From CAZDUS01 sp964535015 (GTDB lineage Bacteria > Verrucomicrobiota > Kiritimatiellia > CAIKKV01 > CAITUY01): DNA of 64,000 nucleotides. The position numbers and the translations under genes are program-made. The notes under the pieces were generated by a model, which was not told the origin of the DNA, searched no databases, and saw only the letters and a program-made list of their open reading frames with translations. Below, one piece after another: positions 57,292 through 64,000 of this stretch (position 1 is its first letter; every line of letters starts with the position of its first letter). The stretch is taken from assembly GCA_964535015.1 (NCBI GenBank), contig CAZHRU010000001.1, positions 1-64,000 on the forward strand, written 5' to 3'.

Positions 57292-58413
57292 ATGTCATCA
57301 TTCAAGGAACTGGCGTGTCCGTGGGTATCCAGGCTGGGGGTGTATGAACCTGGTCGTCCGATTGAGGAGGTGGCCAGGGAGGTAGGGTTGGCGTCGGCCG
57401 ATGCCATTATCAAACTCGCCTCGAATGAGAACGCCCTGGGTCCGTCGCCCAAGGCGGTGGCGGCAATGCGGCAACAGGCGCGCCGGATGCACCTGTATCC
57501 GGATGGTGGTGCGTTTTACCTGCGGGAGGGGCTGGCGAATCATCTGAATGTTGCGCCGGGGCAGGTGCTGGTTGGTTCCGGAAGCAACGAGTTGATTGAA
57601 TTCATCGGCCATGTATTCCTCGATGCCGGGGTGAACCTGGTGATGGCGGACCGGGCTTTCGTGGTATACAAGTTGGTGGGGGATCTGTTCCGTGCGGAAA
57701 CCATTATGGCGCCCATGAAGCAGTACACCCATGATCTGGATGCGATGCTGGCGGCGATAACCCCGCAGACGCGCGTGGTGTTTATCGCCAATCCCAACAA
57801 TCCCACCGGAACGATGGTGAATGGCGCCGAACTGGACGCCTTTCTGCATCAGGTTCCCGACCATGTGGTAACGGTGATTGATGAGGCGTACATTGAACTG
57901 CTTGCTCCTGTGGAACAGCCGGACACCCTGAAGCATGTGCGTGCGGGGCGGAAGGTTGTTTTGCTGCGCACGTTCAGCAAGATGTATGGGTTGGCCGGAC
58001 TGCGCATTGGGTATGCGATTGCGCCTGAGGCTTGTATTGAGTTGTTGGCCCGAGTCCGCCAGCCATTCAATACGACGTCGATGGGGCAGGCGGCGGCCCT
58101 GGCGGCGCTCGAGGATGAGGCGCATGTACAACGGACGCGGAGGTTGGTGAAGGAGGGATTGGCGTATTTTGAGGCGGCGTTCCGCAAGATGGGCCTTGAA
58201 TACGTGCCCTCCGTGGCGAATTTCATTCTGGTCAAGGTTGGGCGCGGGCGTGAGGTTTTTGAATCCATGCAGAGGAAGGGAGTGATTGTCCGCTGCATGG
58301 ATCCATACCGGTTGCCGGATCATATCCGGATTACCACGGGAACGCCGCGGGAAAACCGGCGCTGCATCAAGGTGCTGGCCGAGGTGTTAATGGAACGGGA
58401 CGTGCATTCATGA
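57292..58413 (+). CDS. hisC: Histidinol-phosphate/aromatic aminotransferase
   Basis: A 373-residue PLP-dependent class I/II aminotransferase of the HisC family. Landmarks are IIKLASNENALGPSPKAV, VGSGSNELIEFIG, VVFIANPNNPTGTMVNG, VIDEAYIELL and the PLP lysine in LLRTFSKMYGLAGLRIGYA. Placement between pheA and tyrA suggests that it also transaminates prephenate-derived keto acids in phenylalanine and tyrosine synthesis, besides any histidine role. It overlaps tyrA by 4 bp. Confidence 0.95.
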   Translation: MSSFKELACPWVSRLGVYEPGRPIEEVAREVGLASADAIIKLASNENALGPSPKAVAAMRQQARRMHLYPDGGAFYLREGLANHLNVAPGQVLVGSGSNELIEFIGHVFLDAGVNLVMADRAFVVYKLVGDLFRAETIMAPMKQYTHDLDAMLAAITPQTRVVFIANPNNPTGTMVNGAELDAFLHQVPDHVVTVIDEAYIELLAPVEQPDTLKHVRAGRKVVLLRTFSKMYGLAGLRIGYAIAPEACIELLARVRQPFNTTSMGQAAALAALEDEAHVQRTRRLVKEGLAYFEAAFRKMGLEYVPSVANFILVKVGRGREVFESMQRKGVIVRCMDPYRLPDHIRITTGTPRENRRCIKVLAEVLMERDVHS

Positions 58414-59273
58414 TGACGGTGGCAATCATCGGAATGGGGTTGATGGGCGGGTCGCTCGGGATGGCGCTGCGGCGGAAGGGGTTGGTGCATGTGAAGGGGT
58501 ATGCCCGGCGGGAGGAAACGCGAAGTGATGCACTGGCCATGGGGGCAGTGGACGAGGTGAGCCGGACACCGGCGGAGGCAGTCAGGGGGGCGGATCTGGT
58601 GGTCCTCTGCACGCCGGTCCTGACGATTCCGGCGCTGGTGAACGAATGTCGGAGCGGGTTCGGGCCGGGAACGGTGGTGACCGACGTGGGAAGTACAAAG
58701 ACCGAGCTGGTGAACCGGGTGATGCCGATTCTGGATGGAAGTGCGGTCCAGTTTGTGGGCAGTCATCCGATGGCGGGGGCTGAAAAGAGCGGGATTGAGG
58801 CGGCACGGGCGGACTTGTATGAGGGGGCGACGACGGCGGTGACGACGGCGCCGGGAGTGGCGGCGGCGGCGATTGATGCGGTCCGGGGTTTATGGACCGG
58901 TGTGGGAAGTCGAGTGATCCTGATGTCGGCGGAAGAGCATGATGCATTGGTGGCGCGGACCAGTCATCTGCCTCATCTGGTGGCGAGTTTGCTGGTTACG
59001 GCGGCGGTCGGGGCGGAGGGAGATGACAAGTTCCGGGCGCTTTGCGGGCCTGGGTTCCGGGATACGACGCGGGTCGCCGGGGGGTCCCCGGACATGTGGC
59101 ATGACATTGTGAAGACGAACCGGGGTGCGATTCTGGAGGCGTTGCAGAAATACCATGGTGAAATGGGCGAGTTAATAGCCGCCATCGAGCGCGGGGATTT
59201 CGAAGCGTTACGCGAGCAATTGGGCCGGGGGCGCCGACTGAGGGATCGCATTTTGCGCGGGAGTGGCGGATGA
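58410..59273 (+). CDS. tyrA: Prephenate dehydrogenase
   Basis: A 287-residue NAD(P)-dependent enzyme of tyrosine synthesis. It starts MMTVAIIGMGLMGGSLGMAL with the GxGxxG nucleotide motif, and has VTDVGSTKTELV, FVGSHPMAGAEKSGIEAA, TSHLPHLVASLL and the C-terminal helical dimerisation domain (MWHDIVKTNRGAILEALQKY). No ACT domain follows. Start is ATG 58410 (ATG 58413 also possible), overlapping hisC. Unlike in many genomes, aroA does not follow; a HAD gene does. Confidence 0.95.
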   Translation: MMTVAIIGMGLMGGSLGMALRRKGLVHVKGYARREETRSDALAMGAVDEVSRTPAEAVRGADLVVLCTPVLTIPALVNECRSGFGPGTVVTDVGSTKTELVNRVMPILDGSAVQFVGSHPMAGAEKSGIEAARADLYEGATTAVTTAPGVAAAAIDAVRGLWTGVGSRVILMSAEEHDALVARTSHLPHLVASLLVTAAVGAEGDDKFRALCGPGFRDTTRVAGGSPDMWHDIVKTNRGAILEALQKYHGEMGELIAAIERGDFEALREQLGRGRRLRDRILRGSGG

Positions 59274-59310
59274 CGAGGTGGCGGGGCGGGCAGGAAGGGA
59301 GTTCCGGTTG

Positions 59311-59964
59311 GTGAAGGCCGTCATCTTTGATATGGATGGGGTGTTGACCGATTCCGAGCCACTGATTTGTGCGGCGGCGATGGCGATGTTCCGGGAGCGG
59401 GGCGTGACCGTGACGCCCGCGGATTTCCATCCGTTTGTGGGAACCGGCGAGAACCGGTATCTGGGCGGTGTGGCCGAACAGTACGGCGTGGTGTTGGATA
59501 TCCAGGAAGCCAAGGCGCGGACCTATGCACTGTATCTGGCGATGGTGCCCGCGCAGTTGGAGTCGTTTCCGGGGGCGGTGGATCTGGTGCTGACGTGTCG
59601 GGCCGCCGGGGTGCTTTGCGCCGTTGCCTCAAGTGCCGACCGCATCAAGATCGAAGCCAACTTGAACAAGATCGGATTGCCGCCCTCGACGTGGGATGCC
59701 ATTGTGACGGCTGAGGATGTGGAGCGGCGCAAACCCTTTCCGGACCTGTTCCTGAAGGCGGCCCTGTGTCTCGGCGTGCAGGCCGGCGAGTGTACGGTGA
59801 TCGAGGATGCAGTCAACGGGATTGCCGCGGCGAAAGCGGCGGGGATGCGGTGCGTGGCGGTGGCCTCTACGTTTGGCGTCTCCGAGTTGAAGCAGGCGGA
59901 TCTCGTGCGGAACTCCATTGCCGACGTTACGCTTGACGATCTGGGTGGAGTGCGGAGGGGTTAA
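59311..59964 (+). CDS. HAD superfamily phosphatase, beta-phosphoglucomutase-like
   Basis: A 217-residue HAD IA protein. Motif I is KAVIFDMDGVLTDSEPL (catalytic Asp pair DMD), motif II is CAVASSADRIKIEANL, motif III is RRKPFPDLFLKAA and motif IV is CTVIEDAVNGIAAAKAAG. A cap domain lies between motifs I and II. I prefer GTG 59311, which has AGGAAGGGAG 9 bp upstream; a longer frame from 59263 overlaps tyrA and adds a non-conserved leader. Substrate unknown: sugar phosphate or phosphoglycolate types are likely. Its stop overlaps the end of dnaG (opposite strand) by 4 bp. Confidence 0.88.
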   Translation: MKAVIFDMDGVLTDSEPLICAAAMAMFRERGVTVTPADFHPFVGTGENRYLGGVAEQYGVVLDIQEAKARTYALYLAMVPAQLESFPGAVDLVLTCRAAGVLCAVASSADRIKIEANLNKIGLPPSTWDAIVTAEDVERRKPFPDLFLKAALCLGVQAGECTVIEDAVNGIAAAKAAGMRCVAVASTFGVSELKQADLVRNSIADVTLDDLGGVRRG

Positions 59965-61781
59965 GTCGTTCCCAGGTAGCGGCGCAGAATGATTTCCCCG
60001 GTGTCCCAACGCTGAAGTCGCTTCAGGTCGGTGGTGAGTTGCTGGGATTGCTCCATCAAAGCGTTTTTATCGGGTTCGTGGGAGGCATCGAGGGACTGTT
60101 GCTCCAGATCCCGGCATCGCCGTTGTAATTCGGCGCGCCACAATCCGAGGATCAGGGATTCGACGGCATCCCGGCGGCTGAATTCCGTGCCGATTTTTGA
60201 CGGGGCGCTCAGTACTCTGGCCGCGAAGGTGGATAGTCCCCGGTTATCATCATCCACCCGACTCAGGACGGTCATAAGGTCCTCCCGTTCCGTGCGGGAA
60301 AGGAGGACCGCTTCGATGAAACGCCGGCAGAGGGGGTCTGTGATCATGGTCACGGGCAGATAGGTCTGGACGAGATCCACGAGATCGGGACTGGCGCCGA
60401 TATGCTCGGTGAGCATCTCCTCATTCCGGGGGGTGGGATTGCCGGATACCACTGCGGGCGTGTCAGCCGTTTGTCCGGCCGCCTGCCGGAGCATGGGGCG
60501 CAATTCCGACTGAAGCGCGGCGAGCGAGACATTCAACCGGCGAGCGGCGTTCTGAAGCAGGACGTCCCGTTGAATGGCGTTGGGGGCTTGACTGATGGTG
60601 GAAAGGATGGCGCGACTCACGCGCATCAAGCCGGCCTCGGAGCGCATATCCTCACGGGAGACCAGGAGGTTGATTTGGAAATCGAGAGCGGGAACCGCCT
60701 GCTGGAGGATACGCTGAAAGGCGGCGGCGCCCTCGCGCAGGATCAGGGAATCGGGATCCTCGCCCTGGGGAAGGGAGGCGATGCGGACGGCGAGGCCGGC
60801 CCGCAGGAAGATGTGGTTGGCGCGCAGGGCGGCGTTACGGCCGGCTTCATCGGAATCGAAAACGAGTATGATCCCATCGGCATAGCGGCGCAGGATGCGG
60901 GCATGGTCCTCGGTAAACGCTGTGCCCTGGGCGGCGACGGCATTGGTGAAGCCGGCCTGATGGCAGCGGATGACGTCAATCTGACCCTCGCAAACGATGG
61001 CCTCCCGTTTATCGGCGATTTCCCGCCGGGCGCGGTCAAGTGCGTAGAGGATGTGACTCTTCCTGAACACAGGCGTTTCCGGACTATTGACGTACTTGGC
61101 GATCTTGGCGTCCTTGATGAGGGTTCGTCCGCTGAATCCGATAACGCGGCCCTGCTCGTTCCGGATGGGGAACATGATCCGACCACGGAACCGGTCGTAA
61201 TAACTTCCCGCGTTGGGGCCGTCATCCCGATGGGCCAGCAGACCGGCCAATTCCAAGGTTGATGGGGAGAAGTTGTTGCGTTTGGCCCACTCGAGCAGCG
61301 AATCCCGTTTTTCGGGGGCGTAGCCGATCAGGAACGATTCGGCAATGTCGCCGGTTAACTTCCGTTGTTCAAGGTAGTCCCTGGCATTTTGGGCGTCGGG
61401 ACTTTTCATCAGCATCTTATGATAGTCGAGGGCGAGTTTCTCGTGGATGGTGAGAAGGAGGTCGCGCTCGCCGGAGGGTTGTGATCCTTTCTCAAATTCG
61501 ACAGGAACGCCTGCCTTTTCGGCGAGGATCTTGATGGCCATGGGGAAGTCCACCTGTTCGTATAGCATAACGAACTTGAATACATCCCCGCCCGCGCCGC
61601 AGCCGAAGCAGTGAAACATCTGCCGCTGGGCGTTCACATGGAACGAAGGCGTCTTCTCCTTGTGAAAGGGGCAGAGCGTCTTGATCGCCCCGCTCTTTCG
61701 TGGCAGGGTGATATAGGCGTCAATGATATCCACGATGTCGCAGCGGAAGCGAATATCATCGAGAACGTTCTTGGCGATCAT
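59961..61781 (-). CDS. dnaG: DNA primase
   Basis: A 606-residue primase that makes RNA primers for replication. The CHC2 zinc ligands are Cys37, His40, Cys58 and Cys61 (CPFHKEKTPSFH, FHCFGC). The TOPRIM catalytic core shows AIVCEGQIDVIRCHQAGFTN and ILVFDSDEAGRNAAL. A helicase-binding C-terminal domain follows. I prefer ATG 61781, giving an ATGA overlap with cvpA; ATG 61790 adds MGA and is also possible. The typical partner rpoD is absent from the window. Confidence 0.95.
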   Translation of the reverse strand: MIAKNVLDDIRFRCDIVDIIDAYITLPRKSGAIKTLCPFHKEKTPSFHVNAQRQMFHCFGCGAGGDVFKFVMLYEQVDFPMAIKILAEKAGVPVEFEKGSQPSGERDLLLTIHEKLALDYHKMLMKSPDAQNARDYLEQRKLTGDIAESFLIGYAPEKRDSLLEWAKRNNFSPSTLELAGLLAHRDDGPNAGSYYDRFRGRIMFPIRNEQGRVIGFSGRTLIKDAKIAKYVNSPETPVFRKSHILYALDRARREIADKREAIVCEGQIDVIRCHQAGFTNAVAAQGTAFTEDHARILRRYADGIILVFDSDEAGRNAALRANHIFLRAGLAVRIASLPQGEDPDSLILREGAAAFQRILQQAVPALDFQINLLVSREDMRSEAGLMRVSRAILSTISQAPNAIQRDVLLQNAARRLNVSLAALQSELRPMLRQAAGQTADTPAVVSGNPTPRNEEMLTEHIGASPDLVDLVQTYLPVTMITDPLCRRFIEAVLLSRTEREDLMTVLSRVDDDNRGLSTFAARVLSAPSKIGTEFSRRDAVESLILGLWRAELQRRCRDLEQQSLDASHEPDKNALMEQSQQLTTDLKRLQRWDTGEIILRRYLGTT

Positions 61782-62347
61782 TGCTCCCATCGTTCCCGCC
61801 TGCTGGTACGTTCCTCGCGTGCTCTTTGGATCACATTACGCGTGGTGCCAATCTCGTCTTTGATTGATCTGGATATCCGGGATTCGACGCCGATGAGATG
61901 GCTGCCGATAAAGGAGTCCCGTCCAACGGCGTCAGGGTGCCGATCCCACGGAATGACATTCAGAAAGACGACGATCAGAACAACGAAGGCCGATGAACTG
62001 ACGAAGCCGGCCAGGGCGCCCCCCAAACGGTCCACCCATGCGGTAAAAGTTACCCTGACGATGTGGCCGGCAACGGAGTGTATGGCCAGCACGACAAGGA
62101 GAGGAACCACGACCACTGAGATCAAGGCGATCAGACGGGCGAGTTCAAAAGGCATCTGGTAGTGTTGGATGAGCCATGCCTTGCAGGGGTCGTATCCGAG
62201 GATCGCGCAGGCGGTTATGGAAAGGCCCGCAAGGAAAACGGCAATCTGACCGGTCAACCCCTGTTTCAGGCCCAGGAGTGTCCAAAACAGCACGACGGCG
62301 CCGGCTATCATGTCCACGTAGTTGATGTGTTCCATGAGTTCATTCAT
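61778..62347 (-). CDS. CvpA family membrane protein
   Basis: A 189-residue protein with four predicted transmembrane helices (VDMIAGAVVLFWTLLGLKQG, then about 35-52, 65-90 and 100-130). The arrangement and the Gly-rich loop WVDRLGGALAGFVSSSAFVV match the CvpA/colicin V production family, whose members affect envelope and biofilm traits through unclear mechanisms. The charged C-terminus (RAREERTSRRERWEQ) is cytoplasmic. The gene is translationally coupled to dnaG by overlap. Confidence 0.88.
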   Translation of the reverse strand: MNELMEHINYVDMIAGAVVLFWTLLGLKQGLTGQIAVFLAGLSITACAILGYDPCKAWLIQHYQMPFELARLIALISVVVVPLLVVLAIHSVAGHIVRVTFTAWVDRLGGALAGFVSSSAFVVLIVVFLNVIPWDRHPDAVGRDSFIGSHLIGVESRISRSIKDEIGTTRNVIQRAREERTSRRERWEQ

Positions 62348-62416
62348 ACGATATGCTCCTTATGAGCATAGTGGATAGCACCCTTCATGCCAAGTGCCGG
62401 TCTTTTTTTGCGCCGG

Positions 62417-63634
62417 TCAGTTGTGGTATTTCAGCCAATCGCGTGCAAGTTGAGCGTACGGGCCTTGGGGGGCCAGTTCGGTATAGGTCTTGAATTCCTG
62501 ATGGGCCAGATTGGCGGTGGCGGGGTTTTCTGCGAAGATGAGACCAAGGGCATGGTGTGCCTGGGCATAGGAGGGGGACCGGGCGAGAAGGGAACGCAGG
62601 AGTTCGATGGCGGCGTCGGCTTGTCCCTGTTCCCGCAGGACAAGGGCCAGCATGTACTGGGCGTCCGCCAAGCCGGGGTCGAGGTCCAGGGCCTGCTGGA
62701 AAGCCTGTCGGGCTTCGATCGCCTTCTTCTGCTGGCGGAAGATCAGCCCGAGGTTGTAGTGGGCCGTGGCCATGGCAGGATCGGAGCGAAGGGCGCGACC
62801 ATAGTCCTCGATGGCGCGATCGAGATTCCCGCCGATATGATTCCGGACACCGCTGTTGTAGGCTTCTGTTGCGGCGGGAGAGTGGCGGGCGGGTGGCGGG
62901 CGGGGTGTTGCGGTTGGGGGTTGGGGCTTGGCGGTGGGCGGGGGATTGCTCGTGCGTTCCGTCGGCAAGCGTGTCGCGGTGGTTGGCGGAGGAGGTGCCG
63001 ACTGAACGGTCCGAAGTTGATTGAGTGCCTGACGCGCATAGTCCTTGCGTTCGCTGTCGCCGGCAACGGCAAGATAGCGTTCAAAGCACTGAGCGGCTTC
63101 AGAGGGGTTGTCCAGGTGATCCCGGAGGATGAGGGCCAGATCGAACAGGGCGGGGGAGTAATTGGGTGCAAATCCCAGAACCTGCTGGAGACGGGTTCTG
63201 GCGGCTTGAGGTCCGGAGAGTTTCAATTCAGCGATGGCAAGGGCGGTCTGTAAACGGGGGGAGCGGGCGTCGCGATGCTCTGCCTCCAAAAGCAATTCGA
63301 GCGTCATGCGTGAGCGTCCGTCGTTGGCCGCGATGGCGGCCATAAACTCAAGCGGGCGCGGGTCCTCTGGCGCCAGATCGGCGGCGCGGCGGAATCCGGC
63401 AAGGGCCGCGTCGGCCTGGCCGAGTTTCATGCGGGCGATGGCCAGGTTCGCGTGGATGGAAGGGTTATCCGGTGAAGTTTCCGCCAGTTCCGACAACAGC
63501 GACTCGGCCACGGCGGGGTTGTTCCGTTCAATGGCCTGCAGGGCGCGGTCAACCGGATCGCGGCGGCACCCGAACGGGATCAAGAGGCCTATGCCCAGTA
63601 CAGGAACGAAAATCGTGTAGAAATGATGTCTCAT
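62417..63634 (-). CDS. TPR repeat protein, probable lipoprotein
   Basis: A 405-residue protein when started at 63634. The N-terminus FVPVLGIGLLIPFGC resembles a lipoprotein signal with a lipobox-like Cys, followed by TPR units (PSIHANLAIARMKLGQADAA; PMATAHYNLGLIFRQ-like ATAHYNLGLIFRQQKKAIEA; DAQYMLALVLREQGQADAAI). A Pro/Thr-rich linker lies near residues 215-255 between two TPR groups. A start at 63672 adds a polar leader and is less likely. It may be an envelope scaffold; no enzyme activity is visible. It diverges from the reductase gene at the right edge. Confidence 0.85.
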   Translation of the reverse strand: MRHHFYTIFVPVLGIGLLIPFGCRRDPVDRALQAIERNNPAVAESLLSELAETSPDNPSIHANLAIARMKLGQADAALAGFRRAADLAPEDPRPLEFMAAIAANDGRSRMTLELLLEAEHRDARSPRLQTALAIAELKLSGPQAARTRLQQVLGFAPNYSPALFDLALILRDHLDNPSEAAQCFERYLAVAGDSERKDYARQALNQLRTVQSAPPPPTTATRLPTERTSNPPPTAKPQPPTATPRPPPARHSPAATEAYNSGVRNHIGGNLDRAIEDYGRALRSDPAMATAHYNLGLIFRQQKKAIEARQAFQQALDLDPGLADAQYMLALVLREQGQADAAIELLRSLLARSPSYAQAHHALGLIFAENPATANLAHQEFKTYTELAPQGPYAQLARDWLKYHN

Positions 63635-63700
63635 GGCTAAGGGGTCCAATTGAGCTTTGAAGTATACCATCGTGGCGGCGGTTGGCAATCGGGATTGGGC

Positions 63701-63729
63701 TTGAAAGGCAGGGGAGGCTGTCGTAATGT
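63701..63729 (+). promoter_or_regulatory. Candidate promoter of the right-edge reductase gene
   Basis: TTGAAA (63701-63706) matches the -35 consensus at five of six positions, and TAATGT (63724-63729) follows after exactly 17 bp, though this -10 matches weakly. The start codon at 63758 is 28 bp downstream, with GGGAG as ribosome site. Confidence 0.4.
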
Positions 63730-63757
63730 TTCGCGCCTCAGAGGACGGGAGCAGCGG

Positions 63758-64000
63758 ATGAACAGGATTCTCGAAAAGAAACAATTGTCTGATGATGTCT
63801 TCCTGATGCGGGTGGAAGCGCCGTTGATTGCGCGGGAACGGTTGCCAGGTCAGTTTGTGATCGTGCAGATCGACAACGACTATGGCGAGCGGATTCCCCT
63901 GACGATTGCGGATGCCGACATGGCGGCGGGGTCTGTCACCTTGATTTTTCAAGCGGTGGGGAAGACGACGCGGAAACTGGCCGAAAAGCAGCCTGGGGAC
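63758..64000 (+). CDS. Ferredoxin-NADP reductase / dihydroorotate dehydrogenase electron-transfer subunit type protein (partial)
   Basis: 81 residues visible; the gene continues beyond the window. The start MNRILEKKQLSDDVFLMRVE and GQFVIVQIDNDYGERIPLTI follow the FAD-binding beta barrel of the PyrK/SudB/NfnA group, where RxPLTI binds the flavin. GSVTLIFQAVGKTTRKLAE continues that domain. This is probably the alpha subunit of NADH-dependent ferredoxin:NADP oxidoreductase (NfnA type) or PyrK; which one depends on the missing C-terminus and the downstream gene. Confidence 0.8.
   Translation, partial: MNRILEKKQLSDDVFLMRVEAPLIARERLPGQFVIVQIDNDYGERIPLTIADADMAAGSVTLIFQAVGKTTRKLAEKQPGD

Noticed and set aside
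1..64000. tRNA, rRNA or riboswitch genes
   Set aside because: No cloverleaf-like or known riboswitch core was recognised in any intergenic region; a covariance-model search could still reveal one.

Overview
The window is GC-rich, densely coded DNA from an anaerobic or facultatively anaerobic bacterium. The gene mix (MoxR/BatA-type operon with planctomycete-verrucomicrobial style partners, sulfatase and rhamnosidase-type genes, futalosine menaquinone pathway, complete bacterial CODH/acetyl-CoA synthase) suggests a member of the PVC superphylum, perhaps Kiritimatiellota- or Lentisphaerota-like. This placement is an inference from gene content, not from a marker phylogeny.

Layout. (1) 1-11731, minus strand: moxR, a DUF58 gene, a BatA-like VWA gene, a second VWA/amidotransferase-fold membrane gene, a DUF4175-type gene, a large secreted helical protein and a partial squalene-cyclase-fold repeat protein, tightly spaced as one operon. 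(2) 11929-12411, minus: a Cys-rich XRE regulator, divergent from (3) 12657-27376, plus: the Wood-Ljungdahl carbonyl branch (metF-metV fusion, cooC, CODH, ACS, both corrinoid FeS protein subunits, the corrinoid activator, acsF, acsE methyltransferase), then a DUF3786 gene, a Pta-N/DRTGG-like P-loop gene and a single-domain response regulator. Facing this cluster are cooT and a His-tailed small gene, a likely nickel-handling pair. (4) 27849-33855: an accessory patch with an intact GH78-type rhamnosidase and an AraC regulator, surrounded by chimeric or truncated remnants (GH43/CBM, GH172, sulfatase, dehalogenase-like hydrolase). (5) 34006-42291, plus: a nearly complete futalosine menaquinone operon, mqnD, mqnB-mqnP fusion, ubiX, ubiD, menG, mqnA, mqnE-mqnC fusion, followed by an ETF:quinone oxidoreductase. 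(6) 51896-44081, minus: purA, uppS, cdsA, dxr, rseP, ispG and an EFR1-type flavodoxin-ferredoxin membrane protein. (7) 52061-53294: a tandem-repeat array and a REP-associated (Y1/HUH) transposase. (8) 53656-59964, plus: trpS, scpA, scpB, pheA, hisC, tyrA and a HAD phosphatase. (9) 63634-59961, minus: TPR lipoprotein candidate, cvpA and dnaG, divergent from a truncated ferredoxin-NADP reductase/PyrK-type gene at the right edge.

How the parts fit. The CODH/ACS cluster makes (or cleaves) acetyl-CoA from methyl-THF, CO and CoA, and its nickel enzymes need the CooC-type ATPases and CooT. The menaquinone operon, the MEP/undecaprenyl genes (dxr, ispG, uppS) and ETF-QO together point to a quinone-linked electron transport chain. 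The most unusual features are the two fusions within one menaquinone operon (MqnB-MqnP and MqnE-MqnC), the MetF-MetV fusion, the Cys-rich regulator with a palindrome sitting between candidate -35 and -10 elements of the CODH/ACS operon, the CooT/His-tail pair, and the cluster of deletion-fused genes at 28-34 kb. No tRNA, rRNA or CRISPR array was recognised.
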